From assembly GCA_030849065.1 (NCBI GenBank), contig JASAON010001594.1, forward strand, positions 1 to 64,000: a DNA stretch of 64,000 nt, written 5' to 3'. Made by a program: the position numbers and the translations under genes. This DNA is from Jaenimonas drosophilae. Taxonomy: Eukaryota; Euglenozoa; Kinetoplastea; Trypanosomatida; Trypanosomatidae. The stretch's first letter is position 1; every line of letters starts with the position of its first letter. Positions 8,124 through 17,022 of the stretch are shown piece by piece. The notes beneath the pieces are model-generated. The model was not told where the DNA came from. It worked only from the letters and a program-made list of their open reading frames with translations, and searched no databases.

Positions 8124-10199
8124 ATGGGGTGTTCAAATTCCAAAGTTGCTGCCTCGAAGGAGGGAAAGTCCGGTGGACATGAGCATACCGATTCAGCTAA
8201 TCCAGAGGTCTCCGCAAAGAAGTACCTACGTACCATTCTTGATGGCGCTGAGCATGTAATCGGCAGCCTTCCAGATTCCCCATCTGTGAAGCAGCTGATC
8301 GCACTGACATTCACAAACTCATGTGTTGAGGTTCTCCGAACAAAGATGCGGCTGAAGTTCGATGCAGCAGTAAAGCTGACGGAGGCTCAACTGAAGCAAC
8401 TACCTCTCCTCCAAAGCAGTATGGAACATGTAGAGGAGCGTAGCATGGACGACAGCTTCTCACGAATTTTATTAGCCTGGTACGCATTCAATCCAACGTT
8501 TGCCGCTCAGATACCATCGGAGGCCGGCCAAAATGTCCTGGATACTCTCTTCATTCGCTTCGTGACGACGCGTGCGGTGAGCTTTGAAGACATCCTCCTG
8601 TTCCACTTCCGCTGGATCCTGCTGAATCAGGCCTCACTGGAGGTGTTCACGAAGTTCTCTGAAGGAAAGGAGAGCCTGAGCAGTGAGCAGATGGGGAAGT
8701 TTCTCCGCGAAACCCAGCATTTGGATGTGACGGACCGGCAGCTGACTGAAAAGCTGAAGTACCGTTTTGGTGGCGGTATTCATCGCTACAACTTTGTCAG
8801 TGACAACAGCAGTGTGCTGACGAATAACGCAATTGATCCTGCCCGTGCGTCCGATGTCTGGCAAGATATGACACAGTCGTTTACACACTACTTAGTCGAA
8901 TGCGTGAGGATTGAGGTGGAGGAGGATTTAAAGCGCGGTATTGCAGATGGTGCGCGTGCCTACGTGCTCAATGTGAAGCGGGGCTCCGACGGGCGGCTCT
9001 TCAGTGGATCCTGCTCATTGAATGATGTCTTGGAAACTATAAAGGGCAGTTGCTTTACCACCAATACCTATCCCGTGGTGCTCTGCCTTTCACCAAATGC
9101 AGTACTCAGCAAGGATATCCAAGATGAGCTGGCAAAGATCCTGACGGAGTCGCTGGGAGACTTGCTTGCGAAGGGTCTCATGTTTGAAGGTGCTGCCCTG
9201 AATGATCCAAAGTTTAGCCCCGGTGCACTCCGAAAGAAGATACTGGTAATGGCTCCTCAAGGTGCGTTACGGCCATTTATTGGATTTCTGGTTGCGGATA
9301 TGAACAAGGATGGCTTGGGTGTGCGTGTGACTGATGTGGTTGAGAGTACCCCGGCTGCGAAGGGAGGCGTACTGAAGGATGACTGGCTTACCCATATCAA
9401 CGGAGTTGCTATTCGCAACAAGCAGCAGCTGCGCGAGTACTTGGCAACACTGAAGGTTGGCGAAGAGTTTGTTCTGAAGCGAGAGAATTTGGATGAGGTG
9501 AAGGTGGTGGTGGGTGGAGCTGTCGACCCACAGGACCCAGCATCGTCGAGTGAGCTCTCCGCTCTCACCTTCTTCCGGTACGCGAACAATGGTGCCAATG
9601 TGAAGCCGTGGGATACTGTGTGTGTTGAGGGAAAGAAGTTGACGGTCAACACCTTCACACGGAAGGAGTTGTACAACCATTTCGGTTTGGTGTCTGTCAA
9701 CTCTGATGCTTCTGCTGCAAAGACGGAGATGGATTGCGAGGGCATCGCATCCAAGCTTGGCATCCAATTCGTGGATATCGACAATAGTGATCGTTCTCTG
9801 GCGTGGTCAAGGGGCCGCTTTGCTGACAATGGACGTTGCGGCTACGTGCTCAAGTCCGACGTGGACGGAGACAAGCCCTTTGAGCTGACCATCAACATCA
9901 TTGGTGGGCCACGCGTCCAAGGATGTGCGGCACTGAGCCGATCCACGGTGCGGCTGCACAATGGCGGCTCAGTTCGCCAGAATGGAAATCAGTTCATTTT
10001 CTCTGGCTGTGACGAGTCGAGCATAGCCGTGATGAGCATGACGTTCGACGTGAATGGCACGGAGCGAACGTACACTTCATCCTTCTGTCCCGCCCTGGTC
10101 CGCCCAGGCTACCGAGCGATGCCAACCATCCCTTCAAACGAGGAGCGTGCACAGAAGAAGCAAATCCATGGGGTGTACCTGTTTGCAAAGCGAAGTTAG
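8124..10199 (+). CDS. PI-phospholipase C-like pseudoenzyme with PDZ insert, N-acylated
   Basis: 691 aa. MGCSNSK is a strong N-myristoylation plus Cys3 palmitoylation signal, implying membrane attachment. After a helical, EF-hand-like region (about 30-215) comes a PLC X-like part (about 216-378: RYNFVSDNSSVLT; DGRLFSGSCSLNDVLETI; TYPVVLCLSP). A PDZ domain follows (about 385-465: GLGVRVTDVVESTPAAKGG, DDWLTHINGVAI), then a PLC Y part (about 500-595: WSRGRFADNGRCGYVLK) and a C2-like end (LTINIIGG; LVRPGYRAMP; GVYLFAKRS). The two catalytic His positions are not His: the first motif holds Asn/Ser and the second reads FSGS instead of YHGH. A lipid- or protein-binding scaffold is therefore inferred rather than a lipase. 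Confidence 0.8.
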   Translation: MGCSNSKVAASKEGKSGGHEHTDSANPEVSAKKYLRTILDGAEHVIGSLPDSPSVKQLIALTFTNSCVEVLRTKMRLKFDAAVKLTEAQLKQLPLLQSSMEHVEERSMDDSFSRILLAWYAFNPTFAAQIPSEAGQNVLDTLFIRFVTTRAVSFEDILLFHFRWILLNQASLEVFTKFSEGKESLSSEQMGKFLRETQHLDVTDRQLTEKLKYRFGGGIHRYNFVSDNSSVLTNNAIDPARASDVWQDMTQSFTHYLVECVRIEVEEDLKRGIADGARAYVLNVKRGSDGRLFSGSCSLNDVLETIKGSCFTTNTYPVVLCLSPNAVLSKDIQDELAKILTESLGDLLAKGLMFEGAALNDPKFSPGALRKKILVMAPQGALRPFIGFLVADMNKDGLGVRVTDVVESTPAAKGGVLKDDWLTHINGVAIRNKQQLREYLATLKVGEEFVLKRENLDEVKVVVGGAVDPQDPASSSELSALTFFRYANNGANVKPWDTVCVEGKKLTVNTFTRKELYNHFGLVSVNSDASAAKTEMDCEGIASKLGIQFVDIDNSDRSLAWSRGRFADNGRCGYVLKSDVDGDKPFELTINIIGGPRVQGCAALSRSTVRLHNGGSVRQNGNQFIFSGCDESSIAVMSMTFDVNGTERTYTSSFCPALVRPGYRAMPTIPSNEERAQKKQIHGVYLFAKRS

Positions 10200-11265
10200 T
10201 GCGATTGGTAGACGTACCGCCATTGCACCAGATGCAGGGATCACGTGTACGAGACGTAGGTGACTCGTGTATCTGTAGCACTCTTTTTCTTGTTTCTCTT
10301 GTTGGTTATGTGTGGTTTTGTGCTGCGCATCGTCAAACTCTTGTCGCACTGGTTGGCAGGCACGCTTCATGCATATACAGTTACCTGGAGTCGCTTAACT
10401 GCAGTAGATTTGCCATCAGACCACGGAGACATCTCAACACTCGCAAAATATAAAAAAAATGCTAGTAAACATACTGAAAAACTTTGTTATTGCTTTGATC
10501 AGTCACCACCAATGCTTCCCGATTTCCCTTTGACTGCGCATCTATCTACGTTCCTGCTTCCGCTTCCCCAGTTGTTTGTTTGCATTTTGCCCATTGGCTC
10601 ATTTTTGCTGTTCTACATCAGTGGGGGGAGAATGGCAGTTTCTCAGCAACGTCATTGGTGTTAGTTTTCTCTCGAGTGCATGTGGTGGGTAAGGTAAAAG
10701 AGTAGGTAGGTGCGAGAGCACCTCCTAGAGCGATGCTCTCGCCGCTTGTTTGATACACTCCTTTCAGATGATATGCCTGTGGCATCATGAGACAGGCGGC
10801 AGATGGGCTGCGTGTCGTGGCGTAATCGCACATGTTCCCGACTATCCGTCTTTTTTCCTTCGTCAGATCCATCGTAGTTTATGAGGGATGAGTCTCGGGA
10901 ATATTGTGTAGTTCTTCTTTGGCTGAGCCTACCGGCCTCTCTCTTTTTTCCATGCCCTCCACCCCGGCGCAACATTGTTGCGCAGAAGGATTTGGCGCGG
11001 TGCGTGCGTATGGTGGAAATGTGAGTGCCAAATACTGCGGCACAGAGCTGAGGTGGCGTGGTTAAGGTAAAGTGCCAAGGTTACATACTTCATCCATGTG
11101 TCATGCTGCGACTCGCTGCTGTCGTGGGGAAGACTCCTCATTCGCGAACCTTCTTCGACATCTCATGCTTGCCTCCCCTCATGTTTTCCTTTGATTCAGT
11201 GACAAAAGTAACTTGATCTGCGTGTTCGTGGTTCGGTTTCTTAGAGGCAGGGAAGAAGCCACAGG
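10200..11265 (+). other. Intergenic, about 1.07 kb: 3' UTR and leader
   Basis: No supported gene. A hydrophobic frame at 10308-10664 opens inside a pyrimidine tract with no acceptor before it and is not called. Pyrimidine tracts near 10279 and 10937 have no good gene behind them. The acceptor for the next gene is probably the TTAG at 11242-11243 or the CAG at 11249-11250. Confidence 0.5.
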
Positions 11266-12450
11266 ATGCTGCGCAGAACAACTCGCAGGTTGGTTGGGTA
11301 CACCCCAGTGAACCCAGACACATCCCCGATGGTGATGTATAGTCAGTACCACTGGCATTACAATCTTCCCCAAGGAATGGTGCGTCCTCATAACGTGAAT
11401 CGACGTCTGCCGGCACCTTTCCAGTCAACCCATAGCTCTGTGAACAAGTACCGCGGAGTGTGGATAGCCACGGAAATGCATCCAGCTTTTCTTGTAGCGT
11501 TAGAGCCTCAGCTGAAGAAGCTACCACACGGCCGAGTGGTTCCGCAGACCCCCGTAGCTGAGGTGATTGAGGAGTTTGAGAAACTCGCCCCACTCATTGA
11601 GGATAGCGCACCGCGCTATGCGTGGTTAGCAAAGATTTTTCAGCACTGCGCTTTTCAGCGCAAGGGGGATGAGGCCATGACCTTGTGGGAGAAACATGGG
11701 AAGCCGCGCTTCATTGATGGGAATGAGAAGCCTCCCCTTCCCTTGATTCAGGCGCTGCTCTTCTGCCTCTCCAAATCCGATCACAAGGGGTGGAGGGTCA
11801 TTTTTGACAACTGCCTAAAATCAAAGTGGAATTGCACACCGAGCTTCGACACACCACAGTGGAGCTATCTTCTGAAGAGTGTGGGACGACAGCAGGATGA
11901 CAAGGGAGTTCAGGATATCCTTGAGGAGATGCTAGACGTTCAGGCGGATCTTGACCGTGTTGAGGCGCGCTCCTTGGTCATTGCACTCAACTGTGTGACC
12001 GACAAGAACGTCTACAACTTTGTGAAGAAGTACCTGTTTCACTTTGGTGAACGCAAGGTCAAGTTCTTGCGAACTACGTACTCAAATCTCCGAGGCCATG
12101 GCGCGGAGCGTCTTCGTGTTCCCTTGAAGGAAAATGATGCCATGTACTACCATGTTTGCTGGCATGCAAGCGTCCGGCAACCAAGGCAGTTTTCTCCTCG
12201 ACAGCTGTACTTTGACTACTCACCTTCATCGATTGGTGGCGCTCTCAACTCCAGTGCAAAGATTGATGACATTGTGAAGGAGAAGATTGATAAGTGGAAG
12301 TCGGAAGGGTTGCTACCGGAAGATTATGAACACGAGGATAGGGTGTACGATCGCACCGTAGCCTTCAAGAACATCGCCCGTCATGAGCGATGGAAGAAGA
12401 CACCCAGGGCGCTGAAGTCCAAACGCTACGGCTACACCGGCGAGCTATAA
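11266..12450 (+). CDS. Mitochondrial PPR-like / mitoribosome-associated protein (putative)
   Basis: 394 aa. The N-terminus MLRRTTRRLVGYTP is Arg-rich without acids, a typical mitochondrial presequence. The middle (about 105-275) is made of paired helices with PPR-like spacing (RYAWLAKIFQHCAFQRKGDE; WSYLLKSVGRQQDDKGVQDI). The C-terminal third is basic and carries no known enzyme motif, ending KSKRYGYTGEL. Many trypanosomatid mitochondrial PPR proteins belong to the mitoribosome or to mRNA processing complexes. The assignment rests on helix pattern and presequence, not on a recognised ortholog. ATG 11266 is the first after TTAG at 11242-11243. An armadillo-like helical protein is the alternative. 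Confidence 0.5.
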   Translation: MLRRTTRRLVGYTPVNPDTSPMVMYSQYHWHYNLPQGMVRPHNVNRRLPAPFQSTHSSVNKYRGVWIATEMHPAFLVALEPQLKKLPHGRVVPQTPVAEVIEEFEKLAPLIEDSAPRYAWLAKIFQHCAFQRKGDEAMTLWEKHGKPRFIDGNEKPPLPLIQALLFCLSKSDHKGWRVIFDNCLKSKWNCTPSFDTPQWSYLLKSVGRQQDDKGVQDILEEMLDVQADLDRVEARSLVIALNCVTDKNVYNFVKKYLFHFGERKVKFLRTTYSNLRGHGAERLRVPLKENDAMYYHVCWHASVRQPRQFSPRQLYFDYSPSSIGGALNSSAKIDDIVKEKIDKWKSEGLLPEDYEHEDRVYDRTVAFKNIARHERWKKTPRALKSKRYGYTGEL

Positions 12451-12614
12451 CAAACGTAATACCAATAGCCATTCACAGAGTGAGTTGTGGTGCCCGTAGT
12501 TGAGTGAGGGACTGGACGAATACTGTGTGCTGTGTTTGGACCGCTGTGAGTACGGTGCATGTGGGCTGGAGCAACCCTCAAATTGAACAGTAAATTTTAT
12601 TTTTCCTATGTTGA

Positions 12615-13244
12615 ATGTCACTCACAATCAAGGCTCATAGGCATCACATGCTCCAGTTTTCTAGAGGCCTATGGTCCAATGCGCTGCACAACAGCACACC
12701 CTTCGTGGAAGGGGCACTGCAGCTCGTGAAGCTGCACCTTGCCCACCTAAACGCTCGAGCAGATAAAAATGAGGAAGCGAGTCACGCCATTGAGGATGAA
12801 TTTCTTCGTGAGGTGGAAGCATTTCGTCCGCAGTTTACCATGGCCGCATCGCTCGAGGTTGCTCAGCAGTACTCGAAGCGACTGTATGCCGCCCTTAGGC
12901 ACTTTGGATTGGGCGATGATCCCATGGTGCGTCAGCTGGACCTGCTGATGGGGAAGGAAAGTCTACGCTCCGCACGATCGTCTGGAGCCAACTCTGCATT
13001 CAAGGGATGCGCTCCTCTCCGACGACGGAACGCGTCTAATGAGGCGTGGTCGACGCTGAACTCACTGGACGAAGTTCAGGTTGTTGTTCTGCCGACTGAG
13101 TTGCCAAACCCACCACAGGTGGATCGTACTGCTGCCCGACGACACGGCACCGTTCAAGTGCCGCTTCGTCATCGAGGACACTGGGTGCTTCAGGAGCCAG
13201 AGATTGCTCAGCTTCGAAGTGAGAGACGAGAAGATCCCTGGTAA
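12615..13244 (+). CDS. Hypothetical protein, 209 aa, possibly mitochondrial
   Basis: Not recognised. It has a helical N-terminal half (LQLVKLHLAHLNARADKNEE; QQYSKRLYAALRHFGLG) and a basic C-terminal half ending in RSERREDPW. The in-frame ATGs are 12615 and 12648. If the SL is added at the AAG ending at 12632, the protein starts at 12648 as MLQFSRGLWSNALHNS, which resembles a mitochondrial presequence (198 aa). Another ATG at 12608 is out of frame and stops within 11 codons. Its neighbour upstream is also probably mitochondrial. Confidence 0.6.
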   Translation: MSLTIKAHRHHMLQFSRGLWSNALHNSTPFVEGALQLVKLHLAHLNARADKNEEASHAIEDEFLREVEAFRPQFTMAASLEVAQQYSKRLYAALRHFGLGDDPMVRQLDLLMGKESLRSARSSGANSAFKGCAPLRRRNASNEAWSTLNSLDEVQVVVLPTELPNPPQVDRTAARRHGTVQVPLRHRGHWVLQEPEIAQLRSERREDPW

Positions 13245-13430
13245 CTTCTGTTCTTGGTGAGTTTTCTGGACCCAGAGTATATCTTCACTCATGTTTGGAC
13301 GACGCTTTATGTGTTGTGCCTCATGTCCGCTAATCATGACCCAACCGCTCACCCTGGCTTGTCGCAACAAAGTAGCTTCAGGATTTATAGAAGCGCACTA
13401 GTGACCCCCTCTCTCCCTACGTCTGCTTTA

Positions 13431-13988
13431 ATGGCCAACGTGGATAGGCTTGATGACTATATTCCACCACTGCTGTCATCTGGGCTTCCGTGTGCGCTAC
13501 CCGCATGCGCGGAGGTGCCCACGACGGAGTGTGCGACTGGTGTGATGAAGAATGACGATGAGAATCCAACCGTCTGGATTGCAGATTCGGCCGTTGTCTT
13601 CGATGCAATCACACTGATTCAATTTGATGGCTTCAACGTTGTTGAGGACGGGGCAGTTCTTCGCGCGCCACCACTTTCCACCAAGTTGCATGGACGTGCC
13701 ATTCATGTTGGAGTCTTCTCCTGTGTTGGGTCTGAGTCGGTGTGCGAGGTCGCTGGCCTTGGAAAGTATGTTCGAATTGATGAGCGGTGTGTTGTGACAG
13801 CGTTGACTCCCATTCCCGACGGTGTGTGGATCAGACCTGGTTGTGTAGTACCTCAAGATGCAGTTCTCAGTCCATTCACAATCTATGAGGGCCGTCCTGC
13901 CGCGTGTGTGGGACGAGTGAATGCGGCAGCTCACCGGCTGATGCAGATGGAACTGATTCGTGCACGCCAGCGCCAGTTTGCGAGCTAG
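13431..13988 (+). CDS. DCTN5: Dynactin p25-like (DCTN5) left-handed beta-helix protein
   Basis: 185 aa from this start, close to the usual 182 aa of DCTN5. The beta-helix region (about 55-165) follows dynactin p25: a block like VVxxxSVIRPP (here VVEDGAVLRAPP), then HGRAIHVGVFSCVG, a GKYVRIDERCVV turn and VPQDAVLSPFTIYEGRPA. p25 sits at the pointed end of dynactin and helps load cargo for dynein. The family resemblance is clear but divergent; gamma-carbonic-anhydrase-like hexapeptide proteins are the alternative, though no metal-binding His triad is seen. An in-frame ATG at 13323 would give 221 aa. A start near 13254 would leave only nine bases after the previous stop, too little for a splice acceptor. 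Confidence 0.7.
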   Translation: MANVDRLDDYIPPLLSSGLPCALPACAEVPTTECATGVMKNDDENPTVWIADSAVVFDAITLIQFDGFNVVEDGAVLRAPPLSTKLHGRAIHVGVFSCVGSESVCEVAGLGKYVRIDERCVVTALTPIPDGVWIRPGCVVPQDAVLSPFTIYEGRPAACVGRVNAAAHRLMQMELIRARQRQFAS

Positions 13989-14112
13989 TGGTACTCCCCC
14001 CAAACTGGGGACATTTAAAACATGGTGTGTCCACTGTATGTTACTGTTGTGTAGACTGTGGTGACAGTTGGACGTTTCACACTCAATCCTTCTTTTTCCT
14101 TCAATCTTTACC

Positions 14113-15636
14113 ATGATATGCACACACAGAAGCCTCATCTTCTTTTTAACAACGAGGTCTTTTCGCCACCTTTACTCAAGGCTCCTGCCCACATTGGCTG
14201 CATCCATGTCTACTCACCAGGACCCCGTGGGAGATGCCGCTCTTCGTGCTGAGATTGCTCAGCTCAAGATGCAGTTGGTTGAAAAGGAGGCGCTCTTGAA
14301 GCCTGAGGGCGCCATCGCCAAGAAGTCCAAGAAGAAGAGCCAGTCCAACATGATTGAGACAGAGCCCGTTCAGGGATGCCGTGACTTCCCCCCAGAGGAG
14401 ATGCGTCTTCGGAACCACCTCTTCAACGTGTTTCACAACTCCGCGAGGAAGTTTGGGTTTGAAGAGTACGATGCCCCGGTCCTGGAGTCGGAGGAGCTCT
14501 ACATCCGTAAGGCTGGTGAGGAGATTACGGAGCAGATGTACAACTTCGTCACCAAGGGCGACCACCGTGTTACCCTCAGGCCCGAGATGACCCCCACGTT
14601 GGCCCGTTTGCTCCTGGCCAAGGGACGAGCGTTGCTCCTGCCCGTGAAGTGGTACTCCATCCCGCAGTGCTGGCGCTACGAGGCCATCACCCGTGGCCGC
14701 CGTCGTGAGCACTACCAGTGGAACATGGACGTGGTTGGTGTCAAGAGCATCACCGCAGAGGTGGAGCTGGTGTGTGCCATGTGCTCAGCAATGGAAGAGC
14801 TTGGCCTCACCGCGAAGGATGTAGGCATCAAGATCAACTCCCGCAAGGTTCTTCAGACGGTGGTGGCTCAGGCTGGGGTGACCGATGACAAGTTCGCGCC
14901 GGTGTGTGTGATCGTGGACAAGATGGAGAAGCTTCCACGAGAGGAGGTGGAGGCTCAGCTTGCCGAGCTGGGCCTCGATGCCTCCGTGGTGGAGGCCATC
15001 ACCAGCTCTCTTAGCCTCCGCTCCATTGACGAAATCGCCGAGAAGATCGGAGCAGACCACGAGGCGGTGACGGAGCTTCAGAACTTCTTCCAGCTTGTGA
15101 AGGCCTACGGCTATGGTGACTGGATTACGTTTGACGCCAGTGTGGTGCGCGGGTTGGCCTACTATACCGGCATCGTGTTTGAGGGCTTCGACCGTTTAGG
15201 CAAATTCCGCGCCGTCTGCGGTGGTGGACGCTATGACAACCTTCTGACTCTTTATGGTAGCCCCAAGCCCATCCCATGTGCTGGCTTTGGCTTTGGTGAC
15301 TGTGTTATTGTGGAGCTGCTGAAGGACAAGGGTCTGCTGCCTTCTCTTCCACAGCAGGTGGAGGATGTGGTGATTCCCTTTGATGAGTCCATGCGTGCTG
15401 CCTCCCTTGAGGTGCTCAGGAAGCTCCGGGACTCTGGCCGATCTGCTGATATCATCTTGGAGAAGAAGAAGTTGGCGCAATCCTTCAGCTACGCGGACCG
15501 AATCGGAGCGGTACGTGCGGTGTTGGTGGCACCGGAGGAGTGGAGCAAGGGAGAGGTGCAGGTGAAGATGCTCCGTGAGGGAGACGGAAAGGAATCGAAC
15601 GATCGCGGCAGCTCCATCAAGCTCGTGGATCTCTAG
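14113..15636 (+). CDS. HARS: Histidyl-tRNA synthetase, possibly dual-targeted
   Basis: 507 aa from ATG 14113, or 476 aa from ATG 14206. It is a class II synthetase that charges tRNA-His. After a basic linker come motif 1 ([17 protein letters not shown]), motif 2 ([20 protein letters not shown]), the HisRS signature [22 protein letters not shown] and motif 3 (AGFGFGD), then an anticodon-binding domain (about 410-505). The 31 residues between the two ATGs start [20 protein letters not shown], lack acids and look like a mitochondrial presequence. Trypanosomatids import all mitochondrial tRNAs and often use one synthetase gene for both compartments, so the two ATGs may serve two products. Codon use is GC-rich. 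Confidence 0.95.
   Translation: MICTHRSLIFFLTTRSFRHLYSRLLPTLAASMSTHQDPVGDAALRAEIAQLKMQLVEKEALLKPEGAIAKKSKKKSQSNMIETEPVQGCRDFPPEEMRLRNHLFNVFHNSARKFGFEEYDAPVLESEELYIRKAGEEITEQMYNFVTKGDHRVTLRPEMTPTLARLLLAKGRALLLPVKWYSIPQCWRYEAITRGRRREHYQWNMDVVGVKSITAEVELVCAMCSAMEELGLTAKDVGIKINSRKVLQTVVAQAGVTDDKFAPVCVIVDKMEKLPREEVEAQLAELGLDASVVEAITSSLSLRSIDEIAEKIGADHEAVTELQNFFQLVKAYGYGDWITFDASVVRGLAYYTGIVFEGFDRLGKFRAVCGGGRYDNLLTLYGSPKPIPCAGFGFGDCVIVELLKDKGLLPSLPQQVEDVVIPFDESMRAASLEVLRKLRDSGRSADIILEKKKLAQSFSYADRIGAVRAVLVAPEEWSKGEVQVKMLREGDGKESNDRGSSIKLVDL
14128..14129 (+). promoter_or_regulatory. Internal trans-splice acceptor candidate in the HisRS leader
   Basis: This AG follows the C/T-rich tract at 14088-14112 but lies 13 nt downstream of the in-frame ATG 14113. 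Splicing here (or at 14179-14180) would give a short, cytosolic HisRS from ATG 14206. An acceptor upstream would keep ATG 14113. Confidence 0.45.
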
Positions 15637-15859
15637 CTCACCCAGCCACATCCAGTAATAAGTGTGGGTAACTACTCAACCAATATGGCAGCTTGCCATT
15701 CACGCCAATGTTGGTTTGCGCACATCGCAGTGCATGAAGTTGGTGCTCTTGCATAAGGTGGTAGTAACATGTGCTCTCTCTTCTCTTATTGGTACATCAT
15801 GTTCTCTCAACAATGACAAGGTTCCCCTTTAGCAGTACTAAAACCGGTGTACGCTGCTC

Positions 15860-16507
15860 ATGAGTGAGTATCAGCTCGATGTGGGTCTTTTGACCGTCAC
15901 CAACGCCTCCACCGTCAGCGGTCCAATGCGCTCCGAGGAGGACATCATGGAATCCTGCAAAACCGCCCTCAAAGTTCTTCTTGGTGAGTTTGTGGACCTC
16001 CCCACGGAAGTGAAGAAGGGAAAGTTTGAGGGTATCTCGTCCCTCGTCACCCTCCCACAGCCTCAGATGCAGCTTCCGCGTGAGAAGGCACCACCCAAGG
16101 AGAAGCCCCTCACGGCGTGGCAGAAGTTTGCCCTCAAGAAGGGCATTGACATTCACAAGAAGAAGTCGAATCGCGTCTTTGACGAGGACAGGCAGGAGTG
16201 GAAGGACAAGTGGGGTAAGCGTGCTCGTGAGGACAAGGAGAAGTATGACTGGTTGCGTGAGGTGAAGCCAGGCTACGTGGCCAAGGAGGAGGGTGGCGAC
16301 CCCTTCTTGGACGATCGCCGCGCTAAGCAGGCACGTCTAGAAACCCAGAAGAAGAAGGAGGAGCACAATAAGCGTCGCTCCGAGCACATTATGCGCGCAC
16401 AGGAGGAGGTGAAGCACCTCTCATCCGCCACTCGTCATCTAGCAACCGCCTCCAACGGCAAGTTTGAGAAGGGTAAGCAGTTCAAGAAGAACAAGAAGGT
16501 GAAGTAG
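15860..16507 (+). CDS. RRS1: Ribosome biogenesis regulatory protein RRS1
   Basis: 215 aa. RRS1 escorts 5S RNP (5S rRNA, uL18, uL5) into pre-60S particles together with RPF2 in the nucleolus. The sequence shows YQLDVGLLTV near the N-terminus, then PREKAPPKEKPLTAWQKFAL, KKGIDIHKKKSNRVFDED and WGKRAREDKEKYDWLREVKP, the most conserved RRS1 blocks. A Lys-rich tail ends FKKNKKVK. It is somewhat shorter than animal RRS1 because the C-terminal extension is reduced. ATG 15860 is the first good ATG after the leader. A 5S rRNA gene sits at the left edge of the window, probably by coincidence. Confidence 0.92.
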   Translation: MSEYQLDVGLLTVTNASTVSGPMRSEEDIMESCKTALKVLLGEFVDLPTEVKKGKFEGISSLVTLPQPQMQLPREKAPPKEKPLTAWQKFALKKGIDIHKKKSNRVFDEDRQEWKDKWGKRAREDKEKYDWLREVKPGYVAKEEGGDPFLDDRRAKQARLETQKKKEEHNKRRSEHIMRAQEEVKHLSSATRHLATASNGKFEKGKQFKKNKKVK

Positions 16508-17022
16508 TGACGAGAGAAGAGAGCGTACATGCTCTGGTCAATCCTCATCCACGACGCTGTTGCTCCAAACCCACCTCTATCTCTGTTCTTCTGCAAAGAC
16601 GCGTGATTAAGGATGACGGAAACGAGTAAACACACACTAATACACACACTAAGTGCCTCAAATACTATGCTGACGCTCATATGTCTCTGTAGTTGTTGAT
16701 AAAGAAAGCTGTTTATCGGCACCTTATCTGGTGCTAAGTGGTGTTCCTTGGAGGGCCTAGCTTTTTATAAGGCCTGCCAATTTGATCGTGTCTGTGTGCT
16801 ACTACATGTTGTGTTCTTGATCATCACCTTCATTCGTGTAGAATCTAGGAGAATTCTTCCATACCACATCAAGCTACTATTCTCCACACTGAGTTGTGTC
16901 TGACCATATTCTTTCCAGTTGCTCTTGATTCTTACAAAGAAGGATTGCTGCGAGCGGAACGGTCTGCTTACTCGTAGTTTTTACGCACATTCACTCAACT
17001 CTCTTTCATCCACTCGAACGTC
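16508..17022 (+). other. Intergenic, about 515 bp
   Basis: 3' UTR of RRS1 and leader of the next gene. A C/T-rich stretch around 16991-17014 lies just before the next ATG; the likely acceptors are AGs further upstream (for example 16919-16920 or 16976-16977). No RNA gene was recognised. Confidence 0.4.

Noticed and set aside
10308..10664. Hydrophobic frame of about 118 residues after the PLC-like gene
   Set aside because: It opens inside a pyrimidine tract with no acceptor between tract and ATG; hydrophobic composition is that of translated T/C-rich UTR.
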